Shown: piece by piece, positions 54,804 through 63,408 of the stretch | Position numbering within the stretch: position 1 is the stretch's first letter | How the letters are laid out: the number at the start of each line of letters is the position of its first letter | DNA from: G020348185 sp964525045 | GTDB taxonomy: Bacteria > Nitrospirota > Nitrospiria > Nitrospirales > UBA8639 | Assembly: GCA_964525045.1 (NCBI GenBank) | Contig: CAZGFD010000015.1 | Coordinates: forward strand, 20,579 to 84,578 | DNA length: 64,000 nucleotides | Reading direction: 5' to 3' | Position numbers and translations under genes: made by a program | Notes under the pieces: generated by a model | What the model was told of the DNA's origin: nothing | Seen by the model: the letters and a program-made list of their open reading frames with translations, nothing else | The model's database searches: none

Positions 54804-56093
54804 TTAGGCAGAGGCAGGTTGATAAGAATAAAAAATCGGGAATTGTTCACACATCGCTTTCACTTCTTGCCGCACCGTTTGGTGAAGCCGGGCATCCTGG
54901 GGCCGTTGCAGCACGCGGTCAATCCATGACACGATTTGTTTCATTTCTGATGCTCCCATGCCGCGAGTGGACACAATGGGAGTTCCAATTCGAATTCCGC
55001 TGGTCACCATGGGTGGCTTTTCATCGAAGGGCACGCCATTCTTATTCACGACAATACCGGCAGCGTCCAACGCTTCCTCCGCTTCCTTTCCAGTCAGTTC
55101 CTTATTGGTCAGATTCAGAAGAAAAAGATGCGTATCGGTCCCGCCAGAAACCACACGATACCCTAATTGCATAAACTCTTGAGCCAGTACCCGGGCATTG
55201 GACAGAATCTGCTGTTGATACATTTTAAACTCAGGGGCGAGCGCCTCCTTGAATGCCACCGCTTTGGCGGCAATGACATGCATTAAGGGGCCCCCTTGAA
55301 TACCTGGGAAGATGATCTTATCGACGGCTTTCGCATGTTCAGCTCGACACATGATAAGGCCGGATCGAGGTCCGCGTAGGGTCTTATGAGTCGTGGAAGT
55401 CACAAAATCTGCATAAGGAATGGGCGTGGGATGGAGGCCGGTCGCGACCAGTCCGGAAATATGGGCAATATCTACCAAAAGGTAGGCACCGACGGCTTGA
55501 GCAATGTGTTGAAAACGTGGAAAATCAATGGTTCGTGAATACGCGCTGGCTCCCACGACGATCATCCGGGGGCGACATTCTTCAGCCTGGCGGTGAATCG
55601 CCTCGTAGTCCAGAACTTCGGTGTCACGAGTCAGGCCATAGGAATACGACTGAAAAATTTTTCCGGAAAAATTCACCTTGTGCCCATGCGTGAGATGTCC
55701 CCCATGAGCCAGGGACAATCCTAAAATGGCATCGCCAGGTTTAAGAACCGCCAAATAGGCAGCCATGTTCGCGGTTGATCCCGAATGGGGCTGAACATTC
55801 ACATGTTCGCAGCCAAACAGTTCCTTAGCCCGGTCAATTGCCAGACTTTCAACGATATCGACATTTTCACATCCACCATAGTACCGTCGTCCGGGATATC
55901 CTTCGGCATATTTATTGGTCATCAAACATCCTTGAGCAGCAAGAACGGCCGGACTGGCATAATTTTCTGAGGCAATCAACACAAGCTTTTCCCTCTGCCG
56001 CTCTTCCTCAGCGCAAATAGCCGCAAACACTTCCGGATCGGTGTCTTGGATGGACTGAATGGTACCTACGGCATCGGACATAAGGCTACTCAT
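54804..56093 (-). CDS. glyA: Serine hydroxymethyltransferase
   Basis: PLP enzyme that converts serine and tetrahydrofolate to glycine and methylene-tetrahydrofolate. 429 residues, normal length. Conserved segments: LIASENYASPAVL, NKYAEGYPGRRYYGGC, the PLP-lysine loop TSTTHKTLRGPRSGLI, and VTSGIRIGTPIVSTRGM. ATG 56093 overlaps the rplI stop by eight bases and has GGAG upstream; an ATG four codons later is possible. Confidence 0.98.
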   Translation of the reverse strand: MSSLMSDAVGTIQSIQDTDPEVFAAICAEEERQREKLVLIASENYASPAVLAAQGCLMTNKYAEGYPGRRYYGGCENVDIVESLAIDRAKELFGCEHVNVQPHSGSTANMAAYLAVLKPGDAILGLSLAHGGHLTHGHKVNFSGKIFQSYSYGLTRDTEVLDYEAIHRQAEECRPRMIVVGASAYSRTIDFPRFQHIAQAVGAYLLVDIAHISGLVATGLHPTPIPYADFVTSTTHKTLRGPRSGLIMCRAEHAKAVDKIIFPGIQGGPLMHVIAAKAVAFKEALAPEFKMYQQQILSNARVLAQEFMQLGYRVVSGGTDTHLFLLNLTNKELTGKEAEEALDAAGIVVNKNGVPFDEKPPMVTSGIRIGTPIVSTRGMGASEMKQIVSWIDRVLQRPQDARLHQTVRQEVKAMCEQFPIFYSYQPASA

Positions 56094-56637
56094 CGGCTCC
56101 TTTTTCTTCTGTAACTTTTCCTCCTTCTTCGCTTTCGACCTCCGGGGATTCTAGGGTTGCCTCAGCGGTCGTTTCCTCTTTAGCCTCTTTTTCCCCTTTT
56201 TTGACGAGAGCCACGGAAATCTCTTTCACCAACTCACGATGAAGTTTAACTGGGACAGAGAAGGTGCCAAGTTCTTTGAGCGGCTGCGCTAATTGAATCT
56301 TCCGTCGATCAATATCAAAACCCTGACCTTCAAGACCCTCGGCGATATCTTTCGACGTTACAGAACCAAACAGTTTATCGTCTTTCCCTGTTTGAACTGG
56401 AAAGGTCAGAGAGACTTGGCCAATTTTACTGCCAAGCTCTTCCAATCCCTGCAACTCTTTTTTAGTATGTTGAGCCGCCACGCGCTTCAGATGTTCGAAA
56501 GATTTAATACTTCGCGGGTCCGCTACTACAGCCTTACCTCGGGGCAAGAGGAAATTCCGGGCATATCCATCTGCCACTGTCAGAAGATCCCCCAAATACC
56601 CCAACCCGTCCACATTTTCCTTTAAAATGACTTTCAT
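56086..56637 (-). CDS. rplI: 50S ribosomal protein L9
   Basis: 183 residues from ATG 56637, preceded by AAAGGAGT. N-terminal domain MKVILKENVDGLGYLGDLLTVADGYARNFLLPRGKAV binds 23S rRNA; a connecting helix and the C-terminal domain (DDKLFGSVTSKDIAEGL, VPVKLHRELVKEISV) follow. A Glu-rich tail of about 35 residues extends beyond the usual 148-150 residue length. First gene of the rplI-glyA-nrdR operon. Confidence 0.96.
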   Translation of the reverse strand: MKVILKENVDGLGYLGDLLTVADGYARNFLLPRGKAVVADPRSIKSFEHLKRVAAQHTKKELQGLEELGSKIGQVSLTFPVQTGKDDKLFGSVTSKDIAEGLEGQGFDIDRRKIQLAQPLKELGTFSVPVKLHRELVKEISVALVKKGEKEAKEETTAEATLESPEVESEEGGKVTEEKGADE

Positions 56638-56672
56638 AGTTGACACTCCTTTATTGTTCAGACCAAGCTTTG

Positions 56673-56701
56673 ATCTTACGGGTGGGGTCTTGAAAAGTCA
56701 A
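56673..56701 (-). promoter_or_regulatory. Sigma-70-type promoter of rplI-glyA-nrdR
   Basis: On the minus strand TTGACT (56696-56701) and TAAGAT (56673-56678) are separated by 17 bases. The -10 element ends 36 bases before the rplI ATG, a suitable distance. No competing hexamer pair was seen nearby. Confidence 0.65.
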
Positions 56702-57180
56702 TTTGAAAACCAGGAGTTCCTTTTCCTGTCTTGTCTCGACACATATCCATATCCTCACTACAATAAAATCCACCAAATTATTGTAGTACTCATGCAAAAT
56801 TGGGATCGTGAATGTGAAAATTGTCGCTGCGGATCTTATGCTGCTGCAAAGGAAAACCTATCCACTATAGTGAGGGACGAGGCGGGTACCTACGATCCAA
56901 ACATGCTGAATATCGGACAGGGCGGAGGATGGTGTTGCAGAATCCTATCGTACACAATAATATTTAGGTAAAAATAAAAAATTGCGGCCATTCGTGAATC
57001 GTCGAGGCCATATAAGATAGCGCAGCTAAATCATCAACATGTTACGATAGTATCAGATTTAGGGCTTGACGACTCGAGGACATTTTATGAGCTTGGTCCT
57101 TGAATTATCGGGCTGGCAACTCGTTTGCCATGGTTATAGACCTACTGGGCTCGACTGTCTATGGCGATTAGTAAGGTGTT
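56702..57180. other. Intergenic region upstream of rplI and of the unknown gene at 57181
   Basis: About 480 bases. One plus-strand open frame of 114 codons crosses it (56627-56971), but it begins inside rplI on the opposite strand, has no ribosome site and no recognisable domain. I see no RNA gene or terminator here. Confidence 0.4.
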
Positions 57181-57666
57181 ATGTTGAAACTCCATCTAAC
57201 AGTTTTCGTTATGCTATGTGGAATCCAGATACTCTTAGGAGAAATGACAAATAAAACGGTAGTGTTTGCCCACAATGGTGATGAAAATCCCAACTTGTCT
57301 GAAACTATGTCCTTCAATTTAAATGTTCGACTGAGCAGCCGTACCATACATCCGCCCAAAGAGCTCATAAAGGAGGTGATTCCCTTAAAGGGCATTCGAG
57401 CGGCCAGGCCTCGGGTGGGTCCTCCACCTCAAGCTGCCATCATAGAGGACGACCAGCGACGACGCATCGTCATTCTTTCAACTGAAGACACGGGTCTGAT
57501 CGTAGCCTATCTACTGGAGGATCTCAATCTAAAGCCGCATCTTTCGGAAATAGCCCTTTGCGCGCAGGAACATCACTGCGGAGAAGACCGCATGGCCGTC
57601 ACTGGTGGCCTCGGATGTGTTGCCATTTGTGTGAAGAATATTCTCGACCACATACTCCAACCCTAA
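57181..57666 (+). CDS. Unknown protein, possible signal peptide
   Basis: 161 residues, not recognised. ATG 57181 has AAGGTG upstream and gives a hydrophobic N-terminus (LKLHLTVFVMLCGIQILLG); a second start at ATG 57244 (AGGAG very close) would remove it. The middle holds a Pro/Arg-rich stretch (IRAARPRVGPPPQAAI), the C-terminal part has four cysteines (ALCAQEHHCGED, GGLGCVAICVKN). It ends 7 bp before the helicase-like gene, so the two are probably cotranscribed. Confidence 0.55.
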   Translation: MLKLHLTVFVMLCGIQILLGEMTNKTVVFAHNGDENPNLSETMSFNLNVRLSSRTIHPPKELIKEVIPLKGIRAARPRVGPPPQAAIIEDDQRRRIVILSTEDTGLIVAYLLEDLNLKPHLSEIALCAQEHHCGEDRMAVTGGLGCVAICVKNILDHILQP

Positions 57667-57673
57667 CCCAACC

Positions 57674-59194
57674 ATGAATCTCCTAGATCTCCTAGCCCAT
57701 TTTAGCAATCAGCTGAATGAAGAACGCGACACCGCAATGGTTCATGGGGTGGACGCGCCTTTTGAAATTCCCCGGGCACGACATATTCGCAATGTCGGTT
57801 CGCTTCACCTCTACGCGGCGGAGTTGCCGGAAGGAAAAAGTCTGGTCCCGGACGCTCCGGTCACTATTCTTCCTGCGACTGATCTGGATCCTACGGAGGG
57901 TTATGTGTTCGGGCGGCAAGGTCAAGAGACCTTGTTATTAACAGTTGATGCCTTTGGCCAAATCGTTGAACATTGTACAGTAATCCCTGACACGTTGGGC
58001 TATCTAGAAACGGCCAGTAAACATTTATTGGAAATGGCGTCAAAACCCGAATCATTTTCCTTAGGACCCGCTGAGCGGCTGATCCCATGGCTGAACCCCG
58101 ATCCCAGCACTTCCGACCCTCAGGCGCGAGAGACGATTTCAGCTACGGTGTTGACCACCGTGTGGGGTGAAGAGCAGGCTGCTCGATGGGCGAAATTGGG
58201 GCCACTTCTTGTAGAACAAATTCGAAAGAACAAACGGATTCTCATGTTGGCTCCTGATCATGAGGCAACCGATAAATTAACCAGTCTCATGGCTCGGACC
58301 TTACGAAATGCGGCCCTTCCCATCAAAAGCCTCCTCAGTCGATATGAACTACCGCTGAATGAGGAATCTGGCGGCGTGGTGTTAAGTGAATTAAGCTTTG
58401 AGAACCACATGCATCAATTTTATGCAAAGGCCAATGCCAATAAAAGCGCCCTGCGAAAAAAATACGATCGATTTCGTGAATTGACCCCAATATTGGCGTA
58501 CAAGCGAGACAGGCAAAAGGATCTCAACGAAGTCAAACTTTTGGAATGGCGTTTACTCACCGGAGTCAGCGAATTCCAGGGAAAAATCAAACACATTGAT
58601 ACAATCGTTGCTGAATATGAAGCCACCCCCATCTGGAAGCGCCTCGCCATGCAGACGGCAGGAAAAAACGTCCAGACCTTAGGAGAATACCGGCTACTCT
58701 ATGAACAAAAACTACATGCCCTCATGAAGGAAGTCGAAATTGCGCAACACCGTATCAGGGAAATAACACCGGAAGCGACCATCCCCAAGGATCTGCGGCC
58801 GGAATATGATGAATTGAAGGAAGAGATTTCCCGATTGGGCGGGACAAAAAAGATCCGGGAAATGTTGTCCGCCGGAGAAGGCACGAATCGCCAAGCCTTT
58901 ATTCAAAACAAACGGATTTTAGCTACCACCCCCGAACGCATTATTCACGATCCTGTATTTAAACGCGTGCGATTTGATGTGCTCGTAATCGACGACGCCC
59001 CCAAAATTCCAGCTCCGCTGATTTTAGCAGCAGCCGGGTTCACTCGGGAACGCATTATTCTCAGCGGTGATACTCAAAACTTACTGCAACTATCCTCCGG
59101 GGTCTCGAGAGCAGGACTGGGACAATGGCGACAACAGTGCCTCCCAACTCAAAAGGGTTCAGAACCCCAACCCTCAATCGTCGGTCAAGGCTGA
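57674..59194 (+). CDS. Degenerate superfamily-I helicase-like protein
   Basis: 506 residues. The segment RILMLAPDHEATDKLTSLMARTL (about 190-212) resembles motif Ia of Dna2/UPF1-like helicases; RILATTPERIIHD, FDVLVIDDAPKIPAPLILAAAGF (D440, D441) and ERIILSGDTQNLLQL resemble motifs II and III. The Walker A loop that should precede motif Ia is missing, and the chain stops shortly after motif III, so motifs IV-VI are absent. The central part (about 250-400) is a long charged helical region. ATPase activity looks lost; a binding or scaffold role is possible. Conserved length and absence of internal stops suggest that it is still a gene. Confidence 0.65.
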   Translation: MNLLDLLAHFSNQLNEERDTAMVHGVDAPFEIPRARHIRNVGSLHLYAAELPEGKSLVPDAPVTILPATDLDPTEGYVFGRQGQETLLLTVDAFGQIVEHCTVIPDTLGYLETASKHLLEMASKPESFSLGPAERLIPWLNPDPSTSDPQARETISATVLTTVWGEEQAARWAKLGPLLVEQIRKNKRILMLAPDHEATDKLTSLMARTLRNAALPIKSLLSRYELPLNEESGGVVLSELSFENHMHQFYAKANANKSALRKKYDRFRELTPILAYKRDRQKDLNEVKLLEWRLLTGVSEFQGKIKHIDTIVAEYEATPIWKRLAMQTAGKNVQTLGEYRLLYEQKLHALMKEVEIAQHRIREITPEATIPKDLRPEYDELKEEISRLGGTKKIREMLSAGEGTNRQAFIQNKRILATTPERIIHDPVFKRVRFDVLVIDDAPKIPAPLILAAAGFTRERIILSGDTQNLLQLSSGVSRAGLGQWRQQCLPTQKGSEPQPSIVGQG

Positions 59195-59233
59195 TTCGTT
59201 GAGATGACACCATCATGACCTCTACCTCTTCCC

Positions 59234-59262
59234 TTGACGCTCATGTATCAAAGGACCATAAT
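59234..59262 (+). promoter_or_regulatory. Promoter of the tRNA-Leu gene
   Basis: TTGACG (59234-59239) and CATAAT (59257-59262) with a 17-base spacer. Transcription would start near 59269, about five bases before the tRNA. Confidence 0.75.
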
Positions 59263-59273
59263 CTTTTCTCAGT

Positions 59274-59361
59274 GCCGAAGTGGCGAAACTGGCAGACGCA
59301 CTAGATTCAGGGTCTAGCGCCCCATGGGGGTGTGCGGGTTCAAATCCCGCCTTCGGCACCA
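59274..59361 (+). tRNA. tRNA-Leu (anticodon CAG)
   Basis: 88 bases including an encoded CCA. Acceptor arms GCCGAAG (59274-59280) and CTTCGGC (59351-59357) pair fully; the anticodon stem CTAGA/TCTAG encloses the loop TTCAGGG with anticodon CAG. A long variable arm (GCCCCATGGGGGT) and the T-arm loop GGTTCAAATCC complete a class II leucine tRNA. Its 3' end faces an integrase 44 bp away. Confidence 0.97.
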
Positions 59362-59404
59362 TCTATATCTCCTCATACATCAACCACTTACGCCACCGTT
59401 GGCC

Positions 59405-60472
59405 TTAAACCGCCATCACTCCCCTACCCTCAATTCGTCCCTCAGAACCCTCAATTGTCAAGTTTTTGTCAAGTGACTGGACCGCCCCCAGTCGATGCTT
59501 GGGCGAGAGGTGCGTATACCGCATCGTCATGGCAATGGATTGATGCCCCATGAGTTCACTCACGGTAGGCAACGGTACCCCACCCATAACCAGCCAAGAG
59601 GCAAATGTATGTCGGAGATCATGAAAGTGAAAATTGATAATTCCTGCTCGTTTGCATGCCAGTTCAAACCGCTTCCGGGTATTCGGTAGCTGTTTCCCTT
59701 CTTCATCGTGGAATACCCACGGCACATCAACCCGGGTCCGTAACCCAGTCAAAGCGCGTTTTACGGTGTCATTCATGGGAATCGTTCGAGGCTGGCCATT
59801 CTTGGACTGTGAAACTTGAATGAACCCATGCAGTATATCGACCGCATCCCATTTGAGCGAGAGGATTTCACCGCGTCGCATCCCGGTATGCAGAGCCACT
59901 GTCACGAGAGTTTTGAACATCCCTCGGCACCCCTCCAAGAGTTCTGCTGCCTCTTCATGAGATAGAAACCGTAATCGGCCTCCCGGTTCTTTCAGTTTTC
60001 CCATCTCGCGTAAGTCTTCCCGAATTGTCTTTTTAATCAGCTTCCAAGAGACGGCCTTCGTCAAAGCATGTTTCAACGTTGCCATTTCCCGGTTTATCGT
60101 GGCCGGTCCAACTCCTTCTTGCTGTCGGGTAATCCGGTATCGGTCTAGAACTTCCACGTTTAAGGTATGAATAGGTGGATTGCCCAACACTCGAAATAAA
60201 TGTTGAACGTGGTATTTCTTGGTCCGAAAGCCTTTCTGGTTGGACACATAATCGAGGTACCGAGCAATCAACCCTTCCAAAGATACCGGCTTAATCGGGG
60301 CAGTCGGTACCACACCCTCCAGGGCTTCCTTTCGTCGCTCAACTAACCGTTTCTCGGCTTCCCCCTTATTGGAAGTTTTACAGGATTCAAACTGTTGGTG
60401 GCCTAACGCATCCCGGTAGGTCATCCACCAGACGGTACCGCGTTTATAGAGTCCCTTTGTTGATCGGGCCAC
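59405..60472 (-). CDS. Tyrosine recombinase (phage-type integrase)
   Basis: 355 residues: N-terminal Arm-type domain (KGLYKRGTVWWMTYRDALG), core-binding domain (about 60-160), catalytic domain with R199 in HTGMRRGEIL, K224 in QSKNG, H284 and R287 in HDLRHTFAS, H310 in LMGH and the nucleophile Y319 in MRYTHLSP, so all active-site residues are present. GTG start at 60472 lies 4 bp after the small upstream gene. Its 3' end points to the tRNA-Leu, the usual arrangement for an integrase at its own attachment site. Confidence 0.95.
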   Translation of the reverse strand: MARSTKGLYKRGTVWWMTYRDALGHQQFESCKTSNKGEAEKRLVERRKEALEGVVPTAPIKPVSLEGLIARYLDYVSNQKGFRTKKYHVQHLFRVLGNPPIHTLNVEVLDRYRITRQQEGVGPATINREMATLKHALTKAVSWKLIKKTIREDLREMGKLKEPGGRLRFLSHEEAAELLEGCRGMFKTLVTVALHTGMRRGEILSLKWDAVDILHGFIQVSQSKNGQPRTIPMNDTVKRALTGLRTRVDVPWVFHDEEGKQLPNTRKRFELACKRAGIINFHFHDLRHTFASWLVMGGVPLPTVSELMGHQSIAMTMRYTHLSPKHRLGAVQSLDKNLTIEGSEGRIEGRGVMAV

Positions 60473-60476
60473 AGCC

Positions 60477-60626
60477 TTACCCTCCCTTCTTCATGGTTGA
60501 TTGTCCTAACTCCCGTTCCAACAAGGCCCGAATATAGCCGCTGGCGGTGTAGCCCTGGGAACGGAGTCCATCAAGTTTGCGTTTGAGCTTGCTTGGTAAT
60601 TGAATAATGAGTCGTTCCATGCGCAT
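60477..60626 (-). CDS. Small ribbon-helix-helix-like protein upstream of the integrase
   Basis: 49 residues: MRMERLIIQLPSKLKRKLDGL then RSQGYTASGYIRALLERELG, a basic strand followed by two helices, as in Arc/MetJ-type DNA-binding proteins. ATG 60626 has GGGGGTG upstream. It ends 4 bp before the integrase start, so it may control integrase expression or act as a directionality factor (inference). Confidence 0.7.
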   Translation of the reverse strand: MRMERLIIQLPSKLKRKLDGLRSQGYTASGYIRALLERELGQSTMKKGG

Positions 60627-60733
60627 AAAGTTCACCCCCTTTCGATGATGTTACGTTTATGTATCAAATCATACACTATGATGTCAAATGCTATTTGCCA
60701 CTAATTCGATGGCTTGCTACACTTCGTATAGTC

Positions 60734-60922
60734 ATGAAGAAGAAGATTGCTGACCATAAAGGAACCCTCAATATCCGAGACATTCCCAAGGACACCATTT
60801 TTAAGCTCAAAATGGCCGCGGCTGCAGAACATCGCACTGTAAAAGGATTTATATTGAGTCTAATTGAAGAGCGAATTCAGGAGCTTGAGAAGAAAGGCGT
60901 GTTGCCCAAAGGGAAGGGGTAA
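60734..60922 (+). CDS. Ribbon-helix-helix protein, antitoxin-like
   Basis: 62 residues from ATG 60734: a short strand GTLNIRDIPKDTIFKLKMAAAAEHRTVKGFILSLIEERIQEL fits the FitA/Arc-type fold seen in antitoxins. The following gene overlaps its stop by one base, but that product is not a known toxin. It is divergent from the integrase pair, so this spot is probably a control region. Confidence 0.65.
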   Translation: MKKKIADHKGTLNIRDIPKDTIFKLKMAAAAEHRTVKGFILSLIEERIQELEKKGVLPKGKG

Positions 60923-61377
60923 TGGCTTACTCAGAAATAATCTTGATTACTGTGGGAGCCTTAATAGGTGCTGCCATCACGTTTGTATTTGGATTGTTAA
61001 ATGAATGGCGGAAAGATGGAAAAACTCGGAAACAAAAACTTAAGCAGCTTTTAGTGGAAATTGAAGGAAACTATCGGTTGGCAGAGGATTACTTTATAGC
61101 AGAAAGGCTTGGTAGCGTGATAATGAGTAATAAAGCATGGGAACTATCTAAGGATGAAATTTTCTCACTGCCCACTGGGCTACAAGAAAATTTACGTAAC
61201 GCTTATAGTCAACTAACAAGATTTAATTCAGTCGTGAATCTTAACCTATATAAATGGGAGGGATATACAAACGTAAACGAATTCCGAAACGCAATTAACA
61301 GAGAAGCCGAAGCAGCTAAGAAAATTTTGCAAAAATGCGAAGAAGAATTAAGAAAACATTTGGATATTTCTCAATAG
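60922..61377 (+). CDS. Membrane-anchored protein of unknown function
   Basis: 151 residues. One N-terminal membrane helix (IILITVGALIGAAITFVFGLL, about 6-26), then a charged, mostly helical cytoplasmic part with many Lys, Glu and Asn. No family recognised. The start overlaps the stop of the preceding ribbon-helix-helix gene (TAATG), so both are expressed together. Its GC content is lower than that of the core genes, consistent with transfer. Confidence 0.65.
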   Translation: MAYSEIILITVGALIGAAITFVFGLLNEWRKDGKTRKQKLKQLLVEIEGNYRLAEDYFIAERLGSVIMSNKAWELSKDEIFSLPTGLQENLRNAYSQLTRFNSVVNLNLYKWEGYTNVNEFRNAINREAEAAKKILQKCEEELRKHLDISQ

Positions 61378-61460
61378 AATATGGTGTTACCGAAGGGGAA
61401 TAGGTAAAGAGGCTTTTCCCTTCGTTTGAAAGAATCTTCTTTCCTTGAATCTTCAAAAAC

Positions 61461-62540
61461 ATGTGGACAATTTGCTTTGCTCTACCCAATCTTACCCTAA
61501 AAGAGGCTGTTGGTAATGATCATATTTCCATAGCACCCCAGAATGATCCCCGTATCATCGAAATTACATCCCACAGTAAGATTGCCGAGGATTTTGTTCA
61601 AAACTTCGAGAATCAATTTAGGAAAAAAGTTACACCTTCGTTCTTAATAATAAACAGCAATACACCAAGAGACGACTATGGAATAGTTTGTTATCGCAAT
61701 GCATTGGCGGTCTCGACCGTCATTAAAGGGCATGAACATGGTTTTTCCCACCCACATAGGGCGTTCCCCCTATTTTCCGATCCTTTTGATTTCTACCCTA
61801 TAACCGTCTCTAAAGATTACGGTTATTTGATTTCCTATACTGCCGATGAGGTGGGGTTTAATATTGGGCATATAGATTTTAGAGGGCAGCGATCCCCAGG
61901 TATTTCAAAGGCAGGTGAGCCTTATTCGATTTCCGACCCCTTGTTTAACCTCTTACAGAAAGTGTGGGAGTGGTGGTTTATTGAAAACAGAGGAAATGAA
62001 GATTGGCCGACGACCACTCTTTTCCGCTCATTAGAAATGGCCTATCGAGCAACCGCCATGCCCATGGCGAACAACCAAACGATTTCCGATATTGGAACCA
62101 GTGCCAGCCTTTGGGTGAGTGCGTTTGAGAGCCTCGCACACCCCGGCAACGAACAATTGGGGCCTGGTCCTGTCTTAAACCTAATCGGAAACTATCCATG
62201 GGCCAATAATGAAATGTCAGCTCAAACCTATGAGGTAGGAACATCAACGGGCAACTTAGCCCAAAAGCTTTATTTTGACCTTTACCAAAGAAGAAACGAC
62301 TTTATTCATGGCAACCCTGTAAAAGAAGAAAGTTTGTTTCCATTTGGGGATACTAAGGTGCCCTACTTCATTCGCTTCGCACCGTTAATTTTTAAAATCG
62401 CCCTCTATGTTCATCTAGAAAAGCATAGGGAAAAATGGAATTTATCAATATGGCCAACCCAGTTTCCCACCGACCAGGAATCAAAATGGAATCACGACAG
62501 AAAACTTTCAGAAGCCCTTCGCCAATCAGAAGGGGTTTAA
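61461..62540 (+). CDS. HEPN-motif protein (Apea-like), possible phage-defence cargo
   Basis: 359 residues, not matched to a named family. The C-terminal region has YQRRNDFIHGNPV, with R278-N279 and H283, the RNxxxH motif of HEPN domains; the helices before it (LWVSAFESLAH, NLAQKLYFDLYQRRNDFIHG) fit the Apea-like HEPN layout. The first 160 residues look like a separate mixed alpha/beta domain. HEPN proteins are often RNases in abortive infection or toxin-antitoxin systems; the role here is inference from motif and location. Base composition is lower in GC than the core genome. Confidence 0.65.
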   Translation: MWTICFALPNLTLKEAVGNDHISIAPQNDPRIIEITSHSKIAEDFVQNFENQFRKKVTPSFLIINSNTPRDDYGIVCYRNALAVSTVIKGHEHGFSHPHRAFPLFSDPFDFYPITVSKDYGYLISYTADEVGFNIGHIDFRGQRSPGISKAGEPYSISDPLFNLLQKVWEWWFIENRGNEDWPTTTLFRSLEMAYRATAMPMANNQTISDIGTSASLWVSAFESLAHPGNEQLGPGPVLNLIGNYPWANNEMSAQTYEVGTSTGNLAQKLYFDLYQRRNDFIHGNPVKEESLFPFGDTKVPYFIRFAPLIFKIALYVHLEKHREKWNLSIWPTQFPTDQESKWNHDRKLSEALRQSEGV

Positions 62541-62568
62541 ACATAGCATTTTCCCTTTTATAGACTCT

Positions 62569-63039
62569 TCACCTCTGAGCTAAGAATTCGTCAAACCAAT
62601 CGTGGCCTTTCTCCGTCACCATTTCGACTTTCGACCGAGGATAGGGGGTCAACCCGAATTCAATGAGCCACCCTTGCAACTGTTTCCCCATGTCTGAGAA
62701 AATTTGCACCTGAGGGAAGCGTTTCCATACGACATTCCCTGCGGTGCTCACGGTTTTATAACCCGTTCCATGCTCTTGAAGGAAGGCCTGAGCTTCCCTC
62801 CACCTCGCATAGGTCACACACAAAGCAATCAGAGCTGTTTCATCAGCTTCCGTGACCACCTTCAACCGTTCCAGTAGGGGATGCAGGGCACTCCAGTACC
62901 GTTTTCCTTCCTCAGGCAACCAGGAGGGAACCTCGTCCTTAGATGGACCAGGATTCGGCTCCCGGTTGCCTAACTTCCGTTTGCCTGGATTGCCTTCAAG
63001 TCGCTTGATGCTAGTCGATTTTGGTCTTGGTCCTGGCAT
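62569..63039 (-). CDS. Phage terminase small subunit, P27 family
   Basis: 156 residues. Starts MPGPRPKSTSIKRLEGNPGKRKL, the signature of P27-type small terminases, followed by WLPEEGKRYWSALHPLLERLKVVTEADETALIALCVTYARWREA. ATG at 63039. No large terminase subunit follows: the next gene, 28 bp on, is the convergent HEPN-motif gene. It is thus cut off from its usual partner. Confidence 0.9.
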   Translation of the reverse strand: MPGPRPKSTSIKRLEGNPGKRKLGNREPNPGPSKDEVPSWLPEEGKRYWSALHPLLERLKVVTEADETALIALCVTYARWREAQAFLQEHGTGYKTVSTAGNVVWKRFPQVQIFSDMGKQLQGWLIEFGLTPYPRSKVEMVTEKGHDWFDEFLAQR

Positions 63040-63108
63040 AAAAAAAGATTTTCAACTTGCGGCCACGTGTGTGTGACTGGAGCGCGGTCTAGAGGGGAGA
63101 AAACGTTT

Positions 63109-63408
63109 TCAACTTTTAGACCCCCTGGGTCTAGACCCATCCGCGTAGATCTTTTTGTTATGACAGCTCACACAAAGCGGTTGCAGGTTACCCAGTGCCT
63201 GAGTCCCACCTTGCTTTAATGGAATTACATGGTCCAAATGCTTGGCCGGTAGCCCGCAGTGGACACAGAATGGACACTCAATGAGAATGACCTTCCGTAT
63301 CTGTTGCCACCAATAATAATAACCTCGTTGATTGGCACTTGGCCTTGCATCAACTAATCCCTTACTGGCTCGAGTCAATTTCGTCCAAGACGGTGGTTTA
63401 ACCGGCAA
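63109..63408 (-). CDS. Phage-type HNH endonuclease
   Basis: 99 residues. Zinc knuckle CPFCVHC, then the HNH core HLDHVIPLKQGGTQALGNLQPLCVSCHNKK. Such nucleases flank the terminase small subunit in many HK97-like phages and help DNA packaging. The start is TTG 63408 with AGGAG nine bases upstream, inside the end of the previous frame. Confidence 0.85.
   Translation of the reverse strand: MPVKPPSWTKLTRASKGLVDARPSANQRGYYYWWQQIRKVILIECPFCVHCGLPAKHLDHVIPLKQGGTQALGNLQPLCVSCHNKKIYADGSRPRGSKS

Noticed and set aside
56627..56971. 114-codon plus-strand frame upstream of rplI
   Set aside because: Begins inside rplI on the other strand, crosses the rplI promoter, no recognisable domain.
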